From the NCBI GenBank assembly GCA_964406095.1, contig CAYOQJ010000104.1:1-34509 (forward strand): a DNA stretch of 34,509 nucleotides, in the 5' to 3' direction. Both the position numbers and the translations under genes were made by a program. The stretch's first letter is position 1. Each line of letters begins with the position of its first letter. The notes beneath the pieces were generated by a model. That model had not been told where the DNA came from, made no database searches, and was given only the letters and a program-made list of their open reading frames with translations. Positions 6,044 to 13,887 of this stretch are shown here, piece after piece. This stretch comes from M55B167 sp964406095. GTDB taxonomy: Bacteria > Verrucomicrobiota > Kiritimatiellia > RFP12 > UBA1067.

Positions 6044-8662
6044 TCAAAGCATCTTGATACGCAGATTACGGAACTGAATCTTCATCGGCTTACCCTTGTG
6101 CATCTGCAGTGTTATGAAGCCCTTGCGCGGAGTATCGGGACGATGATCCTCGAATTCACTGGTAAGGATGTCATTCACATAGAGCTTGATCGACGCTCCC
6201 TTGCAGACTATGCGATACTTATTCCAGGTGCCGGCCTGAAACACCTTCTTCTGCAGCTGATCGCTGTCGGCGAATTGTTTAACACTCTTTTCGCCTTTGG
6301 CGTTGATCACCACTTTGGCGCCACGCTGACCCACCAGATGCTGCTTGGGATGATACAGGTAACCGACGTATTTGCCGCTTCCATTCATATCAGCCTGATA
6401 GCCGCTGTCGCCGCGCACCTGATTCGCGGCACGCAGCTGAACACCCGAATTGGCATCAGGACTCAGCAGAAACTCACAACGCATCTCGAAGTCGCCCGGT
6501 TTACCGCCCTTCCAGATGAGGTGACAGGTGTGCTCACAAGGTTTGTTTTCAAAACTCTGAGCCTGCAAAATACCGTCCTTAACGCTCCACCAGCCGTCAC
6601 CACCGCGCCACTCAGAGAGATTCTTGCCGTTGAACATCGACTTAAAACCGCTCTCATCATACTTTTTCTCCATGTTGGCTACAGCCGAAGCCATAAATTG
6701 TTTTTCCTGTTCACGCGGCGCCCAGGCTTGAGCATCTCTGAGCATCTCTATCTGTCTGACGATGGGAATGGTGAAACTCATCTCCAATTGTCGCACAAAG
6801 CCACGCAACGCTAAAATCCTCAAACGCTCGGTCGGAGCATTCTGTGCTAAGGCGGCGGCATCTTTCAGCGCGTCGGGCGTCTTCCAGTTGATCAACACGC
6901 GGATGGCCGCTTCCTGCAGGGCTTTGTCGGCCCCCTGCTTTGCGGCTGCACGTGCAACCTCCAGACCCTGCTCGTTGGACAGTGAGGTCAACACTTGAAA
7001 CAGAGCCAACTTCTCCGCTCCCTCAGCCTTGTTATAGGCACTCCTGACCGGATTGTAAGCCGCTGGCAGAATCACCTCTCCGCTCAGATGAACCGAGTCA
7101 TTCTCACGCACCTGAACACTCTTCTCCACTCCGTCGAAGGTGTATATCATCCGCAACACTTTGGGTCTGCCGGGTGCCGGGTCTCGGCTGAATCCATCCC
7201 AGCGACATAGACGCCCCGAAGCCTGAATTGTAATGGATCCCGCATCAACCAGCTTTTGAACATTATCCGTCACATCCTGAATCAAGCTGTTTTCAAAATC
7301 ACCGTAGATCGCGCTTTTGATCACCGTTTTGCCTCCACGCGGACGGGCATAGCGTTCACACAGAGATGAGAGTGCTTTGATTGCAACCTCGTTGGCCGGA
7401 TTTTTCTTGATCACCTTGAGCAGTACAGGTATCTCGCTGTCCGTGCCGAGCGAACCAATAGCTTTAATAGCCTCACCTGAAACGGCGGCATCAGTGTCGA
7501 CAACCAGCCCAGTCAGAACGGCCACGGCACGTTCAGACATGCGGCGGCTCAAAGCCAGCTCGATACCGGAAAGCTTTGCCTGCCTGCTGTTTTCATTCAT
7601 CATCCTGAGCACGGCATCATCGGCACTGACACCAGCAAAGCCGATCAGGGCATTCTTGGCATTCGCCGCAATCTGCTGATTCTGATCTTTCACCAATGCG
7701 ATCAAAGCTGGAACCGCAGCCGGGTCGTTCATAGCCGCGAGTGCCGAAGCGGCAGCCAGTCGGCCGGTAACATCAACCGATTTGGTATCACCAGCTATGG
7801 CCGCCAGTGCCGGAACAGCGGCTTTGTCACCACGTGTTCCGAGCACGCCAGCTAGGCGGATGCGGGCAGCGACTGCTTTTTTCAGCATCTCGGCAAAGGC
7901 CGTGGTCGCCTTGGCACCCGTAGGATAATCCAGCACCGCTCGCAGTGCTGTGTCAACAGTGTCGCTATCCGAACTCTGGATGGCTTCGCGCCATAGCTGA
8001 AGACCGTTGTCGCCTGCGGTGACAATCTCGCCGCGTAATGCGGCCAGACGCTGAGCCTTTGTAACATTATCGGCCGTGTTGCGTATCGCCGCATAACATG
8101 CGGCAGCTTTGGCCGGATCACGGGACGCAACGGTATCCGCTGCTTCCAGACAGGCCGCCGAAACAAACGGGCATTTACCCATAGAATCCTTCAACTTCGC
8201 CAAGGCCTCATCCGTGGCCAATTTTCCCAACGCCTGCGCCGAAGCAGCGGCGATCCGCTTGTCGGCATCACTCAACCTGCCAGCGAGAATTTTAACCGAT
8301 GCGGCATTGCCACGGTTACCCAGCGACTGCACAACTCCCAGCAGTGCGTCGCCTTTGAGTTCTCCGGCCGCCCTGTTGAACAGGTCGGCAACCTTCACAT
8401 CAGGTATCATTTCCAATCCGTATCGGGCCGCATGACGTATATGCGCTTTCTCGTGTGAGAGCAATGCATACAAAGTGTCAAACGCTTTAGCTGTTCCGCA
8501 CCAACCAAGATTCTGACAGGCCGTTACCATATCATTCTCAGAGGTGCCCACGGTTTTCAAAAGCGCGATCAGTTTATCTTCATTATGAAGTACGCTCTGA
8601 TCCAACTCGGCCGACACGCAGATCGCACCGAGCAACATCAATGTGATAAAAATTTTCTTCAT
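6044..8662 (-). CDS. Exported HEAT-repeat protein with C-terminal DUF1080 (3-keto-disaccharide hydrolase) domain
   Basis: 872-aa secreted protein. Residues 1-18 are a Sec signal peptide. Residues about 20-435 are HEAT-like alpha repeats with many alanine-rich helical pairs. About 440-535 is a beta-rich insert with DVTDNVQKLVDAGSITIQAS and DPAPGRPKVLRMIYTFDG, a module I recall from other PVC secreted proteins. About 540-650 has more alpha repeats. Residues 668-872 are DUF1080/PF06439, opening FKSMFNGKNLSEWRGG, with NSGVQLR in the middle and a closing FRNLRIKML. DUF1080 is a concanavalin-like fold; characterised members hydrolyse 3-keto-glycosides. ATG 8662 has GGAG 9 nt upstream; a TTG at 8677 is less likely. 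The Gfo/Idh gene lies 51 nt upstream on the same strand, suggesting one operon. Confidence 0.88.
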   Translation of the reverse strand: MKKIFITLMLLGAICVSAELDQSVLHNEDKLIALLKTVGTSENDMVTACQNLGWCGTAKAFDTLYALLSHEKAHIRHAARYGLEMIPDVKVADLFNRAAGELKGDALLGVVQSLGNRGNAASVKILAGRLSDADKRIAAASAQALGKLATDEALAKLKDSMGKCPFVSAACLEAADTVASRDPAKAAACYAAIRNTADNVTKAQRLAALRGEIVTAGDNGLQLWREAIQSSDSDTVDTALRAVLDYPTGAKATTAFAEMLKKAVAARIRLAGVLGTRGDKAAVPALAAIAGDTKSVDVTGRLAAASALAAMNDPAAVPALIALVKDQNQQIAANAKNALIGFAGVSADDAVLRMMNENSRQAKLSGIELALSRRMSERAVAVLTGLVVDTDAAVSGEAIKAIGSLGTDSEIPVLLKVIKKNPANEVAIKALSSLCERYARPRGGKTVIKSAIYGDFENSLIQDVTDNVQKLVDAGSITIQASGRLCRWDGFSRDPAPGRPKVLRMIYTFDGVEKSVQVRENDSVHLSGEVILPAAYNPVRSAYNKAEGAEKLALFQVLTSLSNEQGLEVARAAAKQGADKALQEAAIRVLINWKTPDALKDAAALAQNAPTERLRILALRGFVRQLEMSFTIPIVRQIEMLRDAQAWAPREQEKQFMASAVANMEKKYDESGFKSMFNGKNLSEWRGGDGWWSVKDGILQAQSFENKPCEHTCHLIWKGGKPGDFEMRCEFLLSPDANSGVQLRAANQVRGDSGYQADMNGSGKYVGYLYHPKQHLVGQRGAKVVINAKGEKSVKQFADSDQLQKKVFQAGTWNKYRIVCKGASIKLYVNDILTSEFEDHRPDTPRKGFITLQMHKGKPMKIQFRNLRIKML

Positions 8663-8713
8663 TTTCAATAACTCCAAGTTCGAGACGTCGTTTTAAAATT
8701 ACGCGTCAAATCA

Positions 8714-10039
8714 CTAACATATCTGCCATCCCTCACGTGCGGCGCGTGAACGGAAACGATTGGCTTGTTCATCATTGACGAACTCCTCCTTTACCGGATC
8801 CCACGTGAGATCGCGCTTTAGCCACTGCGCAATATTAGCGCAATGCACTGTGCTCATTGAACGGTGCATCAACTCGGGATCAGCAGTAGTATGTGTCCGG
8901 CTTCTCACACACCTGAAGAAATCTTCCATGTGACCGACAATATGTCCGGTACGGGTGATATAATCCTGGAGTATCTTCTGATAATCCGCCAGCATCGCGG
9001 GATTCGAGACCTCGGGACGTGCGTAACCATCCGCACAGGAGCACCACCCTTCGCTGCCGACATAGCGTACACCGCAGGTGCCGCGCCATCCCTCCTGCTT
9101 CTGGATCATGGTAACCCCGTTGGCGAAGCGCATCGCCATGCCGTCAGCCGTCGGATTGTCGACATAGGGATAATGCACCGGCGAGGTGTCGGTCATACCC
9201 AAAGCGTCATGACACTGCGCGAAGGTATGCGAACCCCACTCACCGATAACACTGGTATAAAAATCGTGCTGATGATGCCAGCCGCCGTTGATGTAATGTT
9301 TGTTGTAAGGTCTCCAAGGGCATGGTCCCAGCCAGCGATCCCAATCAAAATCCTCAGCCTTGGGCAGCGGCTCCGCCGGCAGCCAGTCACGCTTCATGTT
9401 CACATCGCCAAACGGTGCCAGATGGGCATAAACCGTTTTAACTTCACCCAGACGTCCCATGCGCAGCAACTCATTGCACACAATAAAATTGGCCTCGCTC
9501 AGACGCTGCATACCGGCCTGATAAACGCGCCCGTACTCCCGGGCGGTCTTAACCACAGCCTGACCTTCGGCTATGGTCATGGAAGCTGGTTTCTCAGTGT
9601 AAACATCCTTGCCGGCACGCATCGCTCTGATGGATACAGTGGCATGCAAACGGTCACTGGTGGCTGTCAGGATAGCGTCGATGTCAGGACGCGCCAACAC
9701 CTCCATCATCTCAACATATGTTTTGCAATCCTTATTACCGTATGCGCTGTCGGTCAGTTTTTTAATTGAGTCACGGCGCTCTTTCCATACATCGCAGATT
9801 GCGACAAACTGCGCGTCTTTATTGGGCAGCACCCAGTTCTTCAAATCACCGCTGCCACGCCCTCCAAGACCTATACCGGCCATTACAATTCTTTCGCTCG
9901 GCGCGACATTGCCATCGCGGCCCAGTGCCGATGCCGGCACAAATGTCGGCAATGCCACCACTCCACCCACAGCGGCCGCGCTTTTGAGAAACTTTCGCCG
10001 ACTGAACTCTGCAGCCCTCTCTTTTACTACTCTCTTCAT
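8714..10039 (-). CDS. Tat-exported Gfo/Idh/MocA-family oxidoreductase
   Basis: 441-aa NAD(P)-dependent sugar or cyclitol dehydrogenase-like protein. A twin-arginine signal SRRKFLK (13-19) is followed by a hydrophobic stretch ending PTFVPASALG, so it is probably exported by Tat with its cofactor bound. The Rossmann motif GIGLGGRG lies at about 55-62, and the family EKP motif is in DVYTEKPASMT near 150. The rest is the C-terminal alpha/beta domain. ATG 10039 is preceded by a strong AAGGGGAG ribosome binding site, which decides it over the in-frame start at 10066. It lies upstream of the HEAT-DUF1080 gene. Some Gfo/Idh enzymes oxidise glycosides at C3, making the substrate that DUF1080 enzymes cleave; that link is inference. 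Confidence 0.92.
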   Translation of the reverse strand: MKRVVKERAAEFSRRKFLKSAAAVGGVVALPTFVPASALGRDGNVAPSERIVMAGIGLGGRGSGDLKNWVLPNKDAQFVAICDVWKERRDSIKKLTDSAYGNKDCKTYVEMMEVLARPDIDAILTATSDRLHATVSIRAMRAGKDVYTEKPASMTIAEGQAVVKTAREYGRVYQAGMQRLSEANFIVCNELLRMGRLGEVKTVYAHLAPFGDVNMKRDWLPAEPLPKAEDFDWDRWLGPCPWRPYNKHYINGGWHHQHDFYTSVIGEWGSHTFAQCHDALGMTDTSPVHYPYVDNPTADGMAMRFANGVTMIQKQEGWRGTCGVRYVGSEGWCSCADGYARPEVSNPAMLADYQKILQDYITRTGHIVGHMEDFFRCVRSRTHTTADPELMHRSMSTVHCANIAQWLKRDLTWDPVKEEFVNDEQANRFRSRAAREGWQIC

Positions 10040-10147
10040 GCTTCTCCCCTTGAATAACTTGATCATTGCTCAAGTACGTAACGTTAAAAAAGCCAACATT
10101 TTGACATGATAACACAAAAGGACGCGGTCTTGTCCAGCGTTTTAAAC

Positions 10148-10183
10148 AAAAAAAAAAGCCGGAACCGGTTTCCCGGTTCCGGC
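10148..10183 (-). terminator. Rho-independent terminator of degP
   Basis: On the minus strand an 11-bp perfect stem (GCCGGAACCGG / CCGGTTCCGGC, 10158-10183) with a 4-nt loop is followed by ten consecutive U residues (10148-10157). It lies 56 nt past the degP stop codon. The textbook form makes this a confident call. Confidence 0.92.
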
Positions 10184-10238
10184 GCATATGACAGGAGTGT
10201 CTATGTTATGATATGTATGTGTTGTTATGTGTGTGTTG

Positions 10239-11663
10239 TTATGAAATTTTTAAATTAACAAACATCGTCGCTGTGCCAGCTTTAATTCTCAGCAATACGC
10301 TTCCATCCTTGGCAGACTTAACAGCCTTTTCAAAATCATCCAATTTCTCCACCGTACGCCGATTAACCTCTAGCACGAGCATCCCCTGCTTCAACCCCTT
10401 CTCTTGGGCTTCCGATCCTGGTTCCACCGCAGTTATAACCATGCCCTTTTCATCTTCGTAACCTAACTGGTCTGCTATGTCCTCTGTCAGAACCTGCACC
10501 TGAAATCCCAGTGAACTCAGGACATCCTCGCTCACCTCAGCCGTACGCTCCTCGTCCGGCATCAGACCAACCTTAACCTTGATCTGCTTTCGCTTTCCGT
10601 TGCGCACAACTGTAAGCCACGTCACTGTATCTGGCATAACCCGTGCCACATTGTTTCTGAAGGTTGAATTGTTTACAACTTTCTTTCCGTCCATCTCAAT
10701 TATTATGTCACCACTCTTAATACCGGCCTTATCCGCAGGGCCGTCATCCAGCACATCGGCAATCAACACACCACCTTCCTGATCGTATCCGAACTGTTTG
10801 GCCATCTCCTTGGTAACTACACCCGGGTTAAGATAAACACCTATGTAACCTCTTTTTACATAGCCATTTGCAACCAGTTGATTCTTTATATTCAAAGCCA
10901 TCTCAATGGGTACCGCAAAGCCAATTCCCATATAGCCGCCACTTTGGCTATAGATTGCCGTGTTGATTCCGACCGCCTCACCGTCGATATTGAGCAGCGG
11001 ACCTCCTGAGTTACCGGGATTGATGGCTGCATCGGTCTGTATGAAGTCTTCGTAGTCTGTAATTCCGATGTTACTGCGTCCTTTAGCACTCACTACACCA
11101 ACAGTTAAGGTCTGACTGAGTCCAAAAGGATTTCCTATTGCGATCACCCATTGTCCAATATCCAGTTTTTCCACATTACCGGGCTTCAGATAGGGTAGCT
11201 CTTCATCTGTATCTATTTTTATCAGTGCTACTTCGGTTTTGGAGTCGGCTCCGATCCGCTCTGCATCAAACTCCCTTCCGTCTGCCAGCTTAACCGTGAT
11301 CTTGTCCATATCGCCGACCACATGGGTGTTGGTAAGAATATAACCATCTTTGCTAATCAAAAACCCGGAGCCCTGGCCACGTTGTTTATAGCTACGTGGC
11401 ATATCGGGGTAGCCATAGGGTGCAAAGAATCTACCATGCGGTTGACCACCGAAGAAGTCGAAGAGATTGCCGTATCTTTGACGACCTCCTATTTTAACTT
11501 CACGCTCCACCTTGATAAACACTACCGCCTCCGTCGCCTCTTTGGCGACCTCTGAAAACCCTGTGCGCCACTCGCCTGCCGCAACGTTCAAATTAACCGC
11601 TGCTATCATTACGGCAAATATGCCGTATTTCAAACCATTCTCAATTTTAAACAAGTTATGCAT
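10239..11663 (-). CDS. degP: Periplasmic serine protease, HtrA/DegP (Do) family
   Basis: 474-aa envelope protease/chaperone for misfolded outer-membrane proteins. Residues 1-29 are a signal peptide. The trypsin-like domain spans about 35-245, with His114 in TNTHVV and Ser219 in GNSGGP. The position of the triad aspartate (DIAL/DLAV context in the family) is Glu144 here, in KTEVALIKI. Two PDZ domains follow at about 260-360 and 385-470, the first with the GYIGVYLNPG entry. ATG 11663 has a strong GGAGGAGAGAG ribosome binding site. It lies downstream of the bamA-skp-lpxD cluster on the same strand but is separated from it by a 507-bp repeat-rich gap, so it may have its own promoter. A strong terminator follows. 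Confidence 0.95.
   Translation of the reverse strand: MHNLFKIENGLKYGIFAVMIAAVNLNVAAGEWRTGFSEVAKEATEAVVFIKVEREVKIGGRQRYGNLFDFFGGQPHGRFFAPYGYPDMPRSYKQRGQGSGFLISKDGYILTNTHVVGDMDKITVKLADGREFDAERIGADSKTEVALIKIDTDEELPYLKPGNVEKLDIGQWVIAIGNPFGLSQTLTVGVVSAKGRSNIGITDYEDFIQTDAAINPGNSGGPLLNIDGEAVGINTAIYSQSGGYMGIGFAVPIEMALNIKNQLVANGYVKRGYIGVYLNPGVVTKEMAKQFGYDQEGGVLIADVLDDGPADKAGIKSGDIIIEMDGKKVVNNSTFRNNVARVMPDTVTWLTVVRNGKRKQIKVKVGLMPDEERTAEVSEDVLSSLGFQVQVLTEDIADQLGYEDEKGMVITAVEPGSEAQEKGLKQGMLVLEVNRRTVEKLDDFEKAVKSAKDGSVLLRIKAGTATMFVNLKIS
11281..11336. repeat. 56-bp segment of degP duplicated at 11988-12043
   Basis: This stretch inside degP encodes, on the minus strand, the catalytic-histidine region LTNTHVVGDMDKITVKLA. 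It recurs in the same orientation at 11988-12043 with 55 of 56 bases identical; the only mismatch is C at 11286 against T at 11993. Confidence 0.9.
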
Positions 11664-11889
11664 ATCACTCTCTCCTCCGCTTTAAATTCTTTTACTGCAA
11701 TAACTGGCCATAGCCACACCCAATGACAGCAGCCAATTTCCCTTCGGGCCGGTGAGTGAATGAAGCTATGGCCAAACGGACCTGTTTGTCAAATACCCGC
11801 TGTCTCTCATCCGGTATCTTCCATTCAGCTTACACCGTGCCAAGCTGTAATCCCATGTCTACACGGCCTATCAGCACGCAAAACCCCGA

Positions 11890-11920
11890 GACATATTGTC
11901 AACAAGTGCGACATATTGTC
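11890..11920. repeat. Paired direct repeat GACATATTGTC
   Basis: GACATATTGTC occurs at 11890-11900 and 11910-11920, exactly 20 bp apart start to start, about two helical turns. Each copy is nearly palindromic. The arrangement fits a pair of protein-binding sites or the end of a mobile element; no gene for a cognate protein is in the gap. Confidence 0.5.
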
Positions 11921-11965
11921 TTAGCCTTTAAGTTTTTAGAGTTTTTTAGAGTTTTTTTAGGTTTT

Positions 11966-12134
11966 TTAGGGACAGGCACTATTTTGTTCTGCTAGCTTAA
12001 CCGTGATCTTGTCCATATCGCCGACCACATGGGTGTTGGTAAGGGCGTTTTTAGCGTTTTAGGGACAGGCACTATTTTTTATCTAATATGCATAATTGGT
12101 AGAGAATTAGAGAATTAGGGACAGGCACTATTTT
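11966..12134. repeat. Three-copy dispersed repeat TTAGGGACAGGCACTATTTT
   Basis: Exact 20-bp copies lie at 11966-11985, 12059-12078 and 12115-12134, all in one orientation. Each is immediately preceded by two imperfect 8-11-nt units ending in TTA, for example GAGAATTA repeated before copy 3 and GCGTTTTTA/GCGTTTTA before copy 2. Copies 2 and 3 also share a downstream TCTA.TATGC flank. The complement (AAAATAGTGCCTGTCCC) resembles, from memory, repeats seen near REP-associated or IS200-like transposases; this could not be verified and no transposase is present. Confidence 0.75.
11988..12043. repeat. Intergenic copy of the degP catalytic-histidine segment
   Basis: 55 of 56 bases are identical to 11281-11336 within degP and in the same orientation. 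It lies between copies 1 and 2 of the TTAGGGACAGGCACTATTTT repeat. Having only one substitution suggests a recent duplication or ongoing gene conversion. It has no start codon, ribosome binding site or continuing frame, so it is a gene fragment and not a gene. Confidence 0.88.
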
Positions 12135-12170
12135 ATTCTATTATGCCAATCAGAATCAGGAATTAGAATA

Positions 12171-13208
12171 TTAAGCTTCCAGGGAGGCGATGCGGGCTTC
12201 GAGTTCGGCGATTTTATTTTTAAGTTTATCGACGCTACGGGGCAGTAGCATGGTCTTGCCGAACTCGCGGCGCGGCACCGCTGGTGTACCCAGGTAGAAT
12301 TCGCCTTCCGGCACATCTTTGGCCAATCCGCTGGCGGGGCCAACCTGGGCGCGATCGCCGACTGTCAGATGGCCGGAGAGGCCGGCTTGGGCCCAAATAA
12401 TACATCCTGAGCCAATTTTGGTGCTACCTGCCACTCCGGCCTGAGCGATGATACCAGAGTAGTCGCCCACTTGGACGTTATGGCCGATCTGGACGAGATT
12501 GTCAATTTTGGTGTTATGGCCGATTCGTGTACGGCCGATTCGTGCGCGGTCGATAGTGGTATTGCTACCCACCTCGACATCGCTACCGAGTTCCACAATT
12601 CCTAACTGGGGTATTTTTTCAATGGTGATCGTACCGTCGGGGCCGATTTTCGGGTCATAGCCGTAGCCATCACTGCCGATGCGTACTCCTGAATGCAGTA
12701 TAACCCGGTCGCCCAGCAGGCAGCCTTCCCGGATAGAGACCTGGGGGTAGATATGGCAGTCGGAGCCCAAGACGACGCGTTGTCCGACAAACACCTGTGC
12801 CTCGATGACCGATCCATCGCCGATACTCGATTGATCTTCTATGATGCTCCAGGGGCCGATATAGACATTCTGGCCGATTGTCACATCCTTGCCGAGCACA
12901 GCGGTGGGGTCGATACCGGGGCTACGTTTGACGGTAGGAGGAGCGAAGAGGGTGCAGATTTTCATGAAGGCGGCACTGGGATCGCAGACCCGGATCACTG
13001 TCGGCACGGATATCTCACGCTCCCACTCCGTAGGCACTAGAACTGCGCTGGCCGAGGTCGAGAGCAGTTGTGCGGCATACTTGGCATCGCGAAAGAACGA
13101 GATATCACCGGGACGGGCTTCATTCAGATTAGCCACATTCACAATATCAACCGAAGCATCGCCGCTCAATATGCCTTCAACGTGATTTGCCAGCAGTTTA
13201 ACATTCAT
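12171..13208 (-). CDS. lpxD: UDP-3-O-acylglucosamine N-acyltransferase
   Basis: 345-aa enzyme that adds the N-linked hydroxyacyl chain in lipid A biosynthesis. The N-terminal domain (1-95) contains the family segment LNEARPGDISFF. It is followed by a left-handed beta-helix of hexapeptide repeats (about 100-310, e.g. IGPWSIIEDQSSIG), with the catalytic histidine expected in DNLVQIGHNVQVG. The C-terminal helix (KLKNKIAELEARIASLEA) is coiled-coil-like, as in other LpxD trimers. ATG 13208 matches the family N-terminus. A GTG at 13220 overlapping the upstream TGA is an alternative; neither has a strong ribosome binding site, so translational coupling to skp is likely. Third gene of the minus-strand bamA-skp-lpxD cluster. 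Confidence 0.96.
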   Translation of the reverse strand: MNVKLLANHVEGILSGDASVDIVNVANLNEARPGDISFFRDAKYAAQLLSTSASAVLVPTEWEREISVPTVIRVCDPSAAFMKICTLFAPPTVKRSPGIDPTAVLGKDVTIGQNVYIGPWSIIEDQSSIGDGSVIEAQVFVGQRVVLGSDCHIYPQVSIREGCLLGDRVILHSGVRIGSDGYGYDPKIGPDGTITIEKIPQLGIVELGSDVEVGSNTTIDRARIGRTRIGHNTKIDNLVQIGHNVQVGDYSGIIAQAGVAGSTKIGSGCIIWAQAGLSGHLTVGDRAQVGPASGLAKDVPEGEFYLGTPAVPRREFGKTMLLPRSVDKLKNKIAELEARIASLEA

Positions 13209-13216
13209 GGCGCGGA

Positions 13217-13810
13217 TCACTTCTGTTCAGCGGCGGCGGTGTCTTTTTTATCCGTCTCCGGCTGTTGTTTACGTACGGAGGGATTCACATCCATGCGACG
13301 CAAAATTTCATCGGTGACTTCGAGCCGGGGGTTGAAGTAAGCCATTGTGGTGCTGTCATAGACGGCATCCAGTTTTTTCTCTTCGGCGTATTTGGTGATC
13401 AGAGTACGCAGTTCTGTTGTGATCTGCCGTAGCAAGCGCGCATCGAGATCACCCAGTTCTTCCTGGAGTTTTTTGCGCTCATTGAGCAGATCACGCTCGG
13501 CCTGCGCAAGCACCTCGCGGTGTTTGATGGCATTATCTTCAGCTTCCAGGCGTGCAGTATCATTCAGTGCCGGATTGCGGGCTTCTTTGACCACCTTTTC
13601 ATAGTCACCGCGCAGTTCCTCGAAACGGTCACGCTGTTTATCGAGTTTGGACTGAAACTCCTTTTCGGTTTCCTCCATCAACTTACGGTCGCGTTCACGG
13701 CTGGGATGATGACGCACCAGATCAACCATATTCACCACAGCGATCTTTTCTGAAGCCAGCAAGGTGCTTGCGCTCATCACGAGAGCCAGCGCCAAAATTG
13801 TTTTATTCAT
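13217..13810 (-). CDS. skp: OmpH/Skp-family periplasmic chaperone
   Basis: 197-aa periplasmic chaperone of the OmpH/Skp family, which holds unfolded outer-membrane proteins on the way to BamA. Residues 1-19 are a Sec signal peptide ending in LLAS. The short EKIAVVNMVDLVRHHP strand matches the family start, followed by a long charged coiled coil (about 40-125) and a C-terminal beta/helix part. The last 25 residues are charged and low complexity. ATG 13810 follows AAAGGGAAA. It sits 77 nt downstream of bamA, and its stop overlaps the alternative GTG start of lpxD, a conserved gene order in LPS-bearing bacteria. Confidence 0.9.
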   Translation of the reverse strand: MNKTILALALVMSASTLLASEKIAVVNMVDLVRHHPSRERDRKLMEETEKEFQSKLDKQRDRFEELRGDYEKVVKEARNPALNDTARLEAEDNAIKHREVLAQAERDLLNERKKLQEELGDLDARLLRQITTELRTLITKYAEEKKLDAVYDSTTMAYFNPRLEVTDEILRRMDVNPSVRKQQPETDKKDTAAAEQK

Positions 13811-13887
13811 CGTATTTCCCTTTCTGCAAATCGCGACTTTTATGCCGCTATCCGGTTATAGTTAAACGGCTATCGACCGCATTATCC

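Larger units (their letters stand above)
11664..12170. other. 507-bp gap between lpxD and degP: repeat-rich, no intact gene
   Basis: No convincing gene is present. The degP-proximal part (about 11700-11880) contains a 10-bp inverted repeat (TGGCCATAGC at 11705-11714, GCTATGGCCA at 11765-11774). On the minus strand it also has a -35-like TTGACA (11787-11792) and a short open frame without ATG that reads protein-like (FDKQVRLAIASFTHRPEGK), possibly a gene relic. The middle holds two GACATATTGTC words, then degenerate TTTTTTAG tandem units. The lpxD-proximal part has three exact 20-bp repeats and the copied degP fragment. The pattern suggests an accumulation site for mobile-element debris. Confidence 0.6.

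Noticed and set aside
11756..11995. 79-codon plus-strand frame upstream of degP
   Set aside because: Composition is not protein-like, it ends inside the repeat array and there is no ribosome binding site.
11890..12134. Short regularly spaced repeats as a CRISPR array
   Set aside because: Repeats are few and short, spacing is irregular (93 and 56 bp between 20-bp cores), and no cas genes are present.
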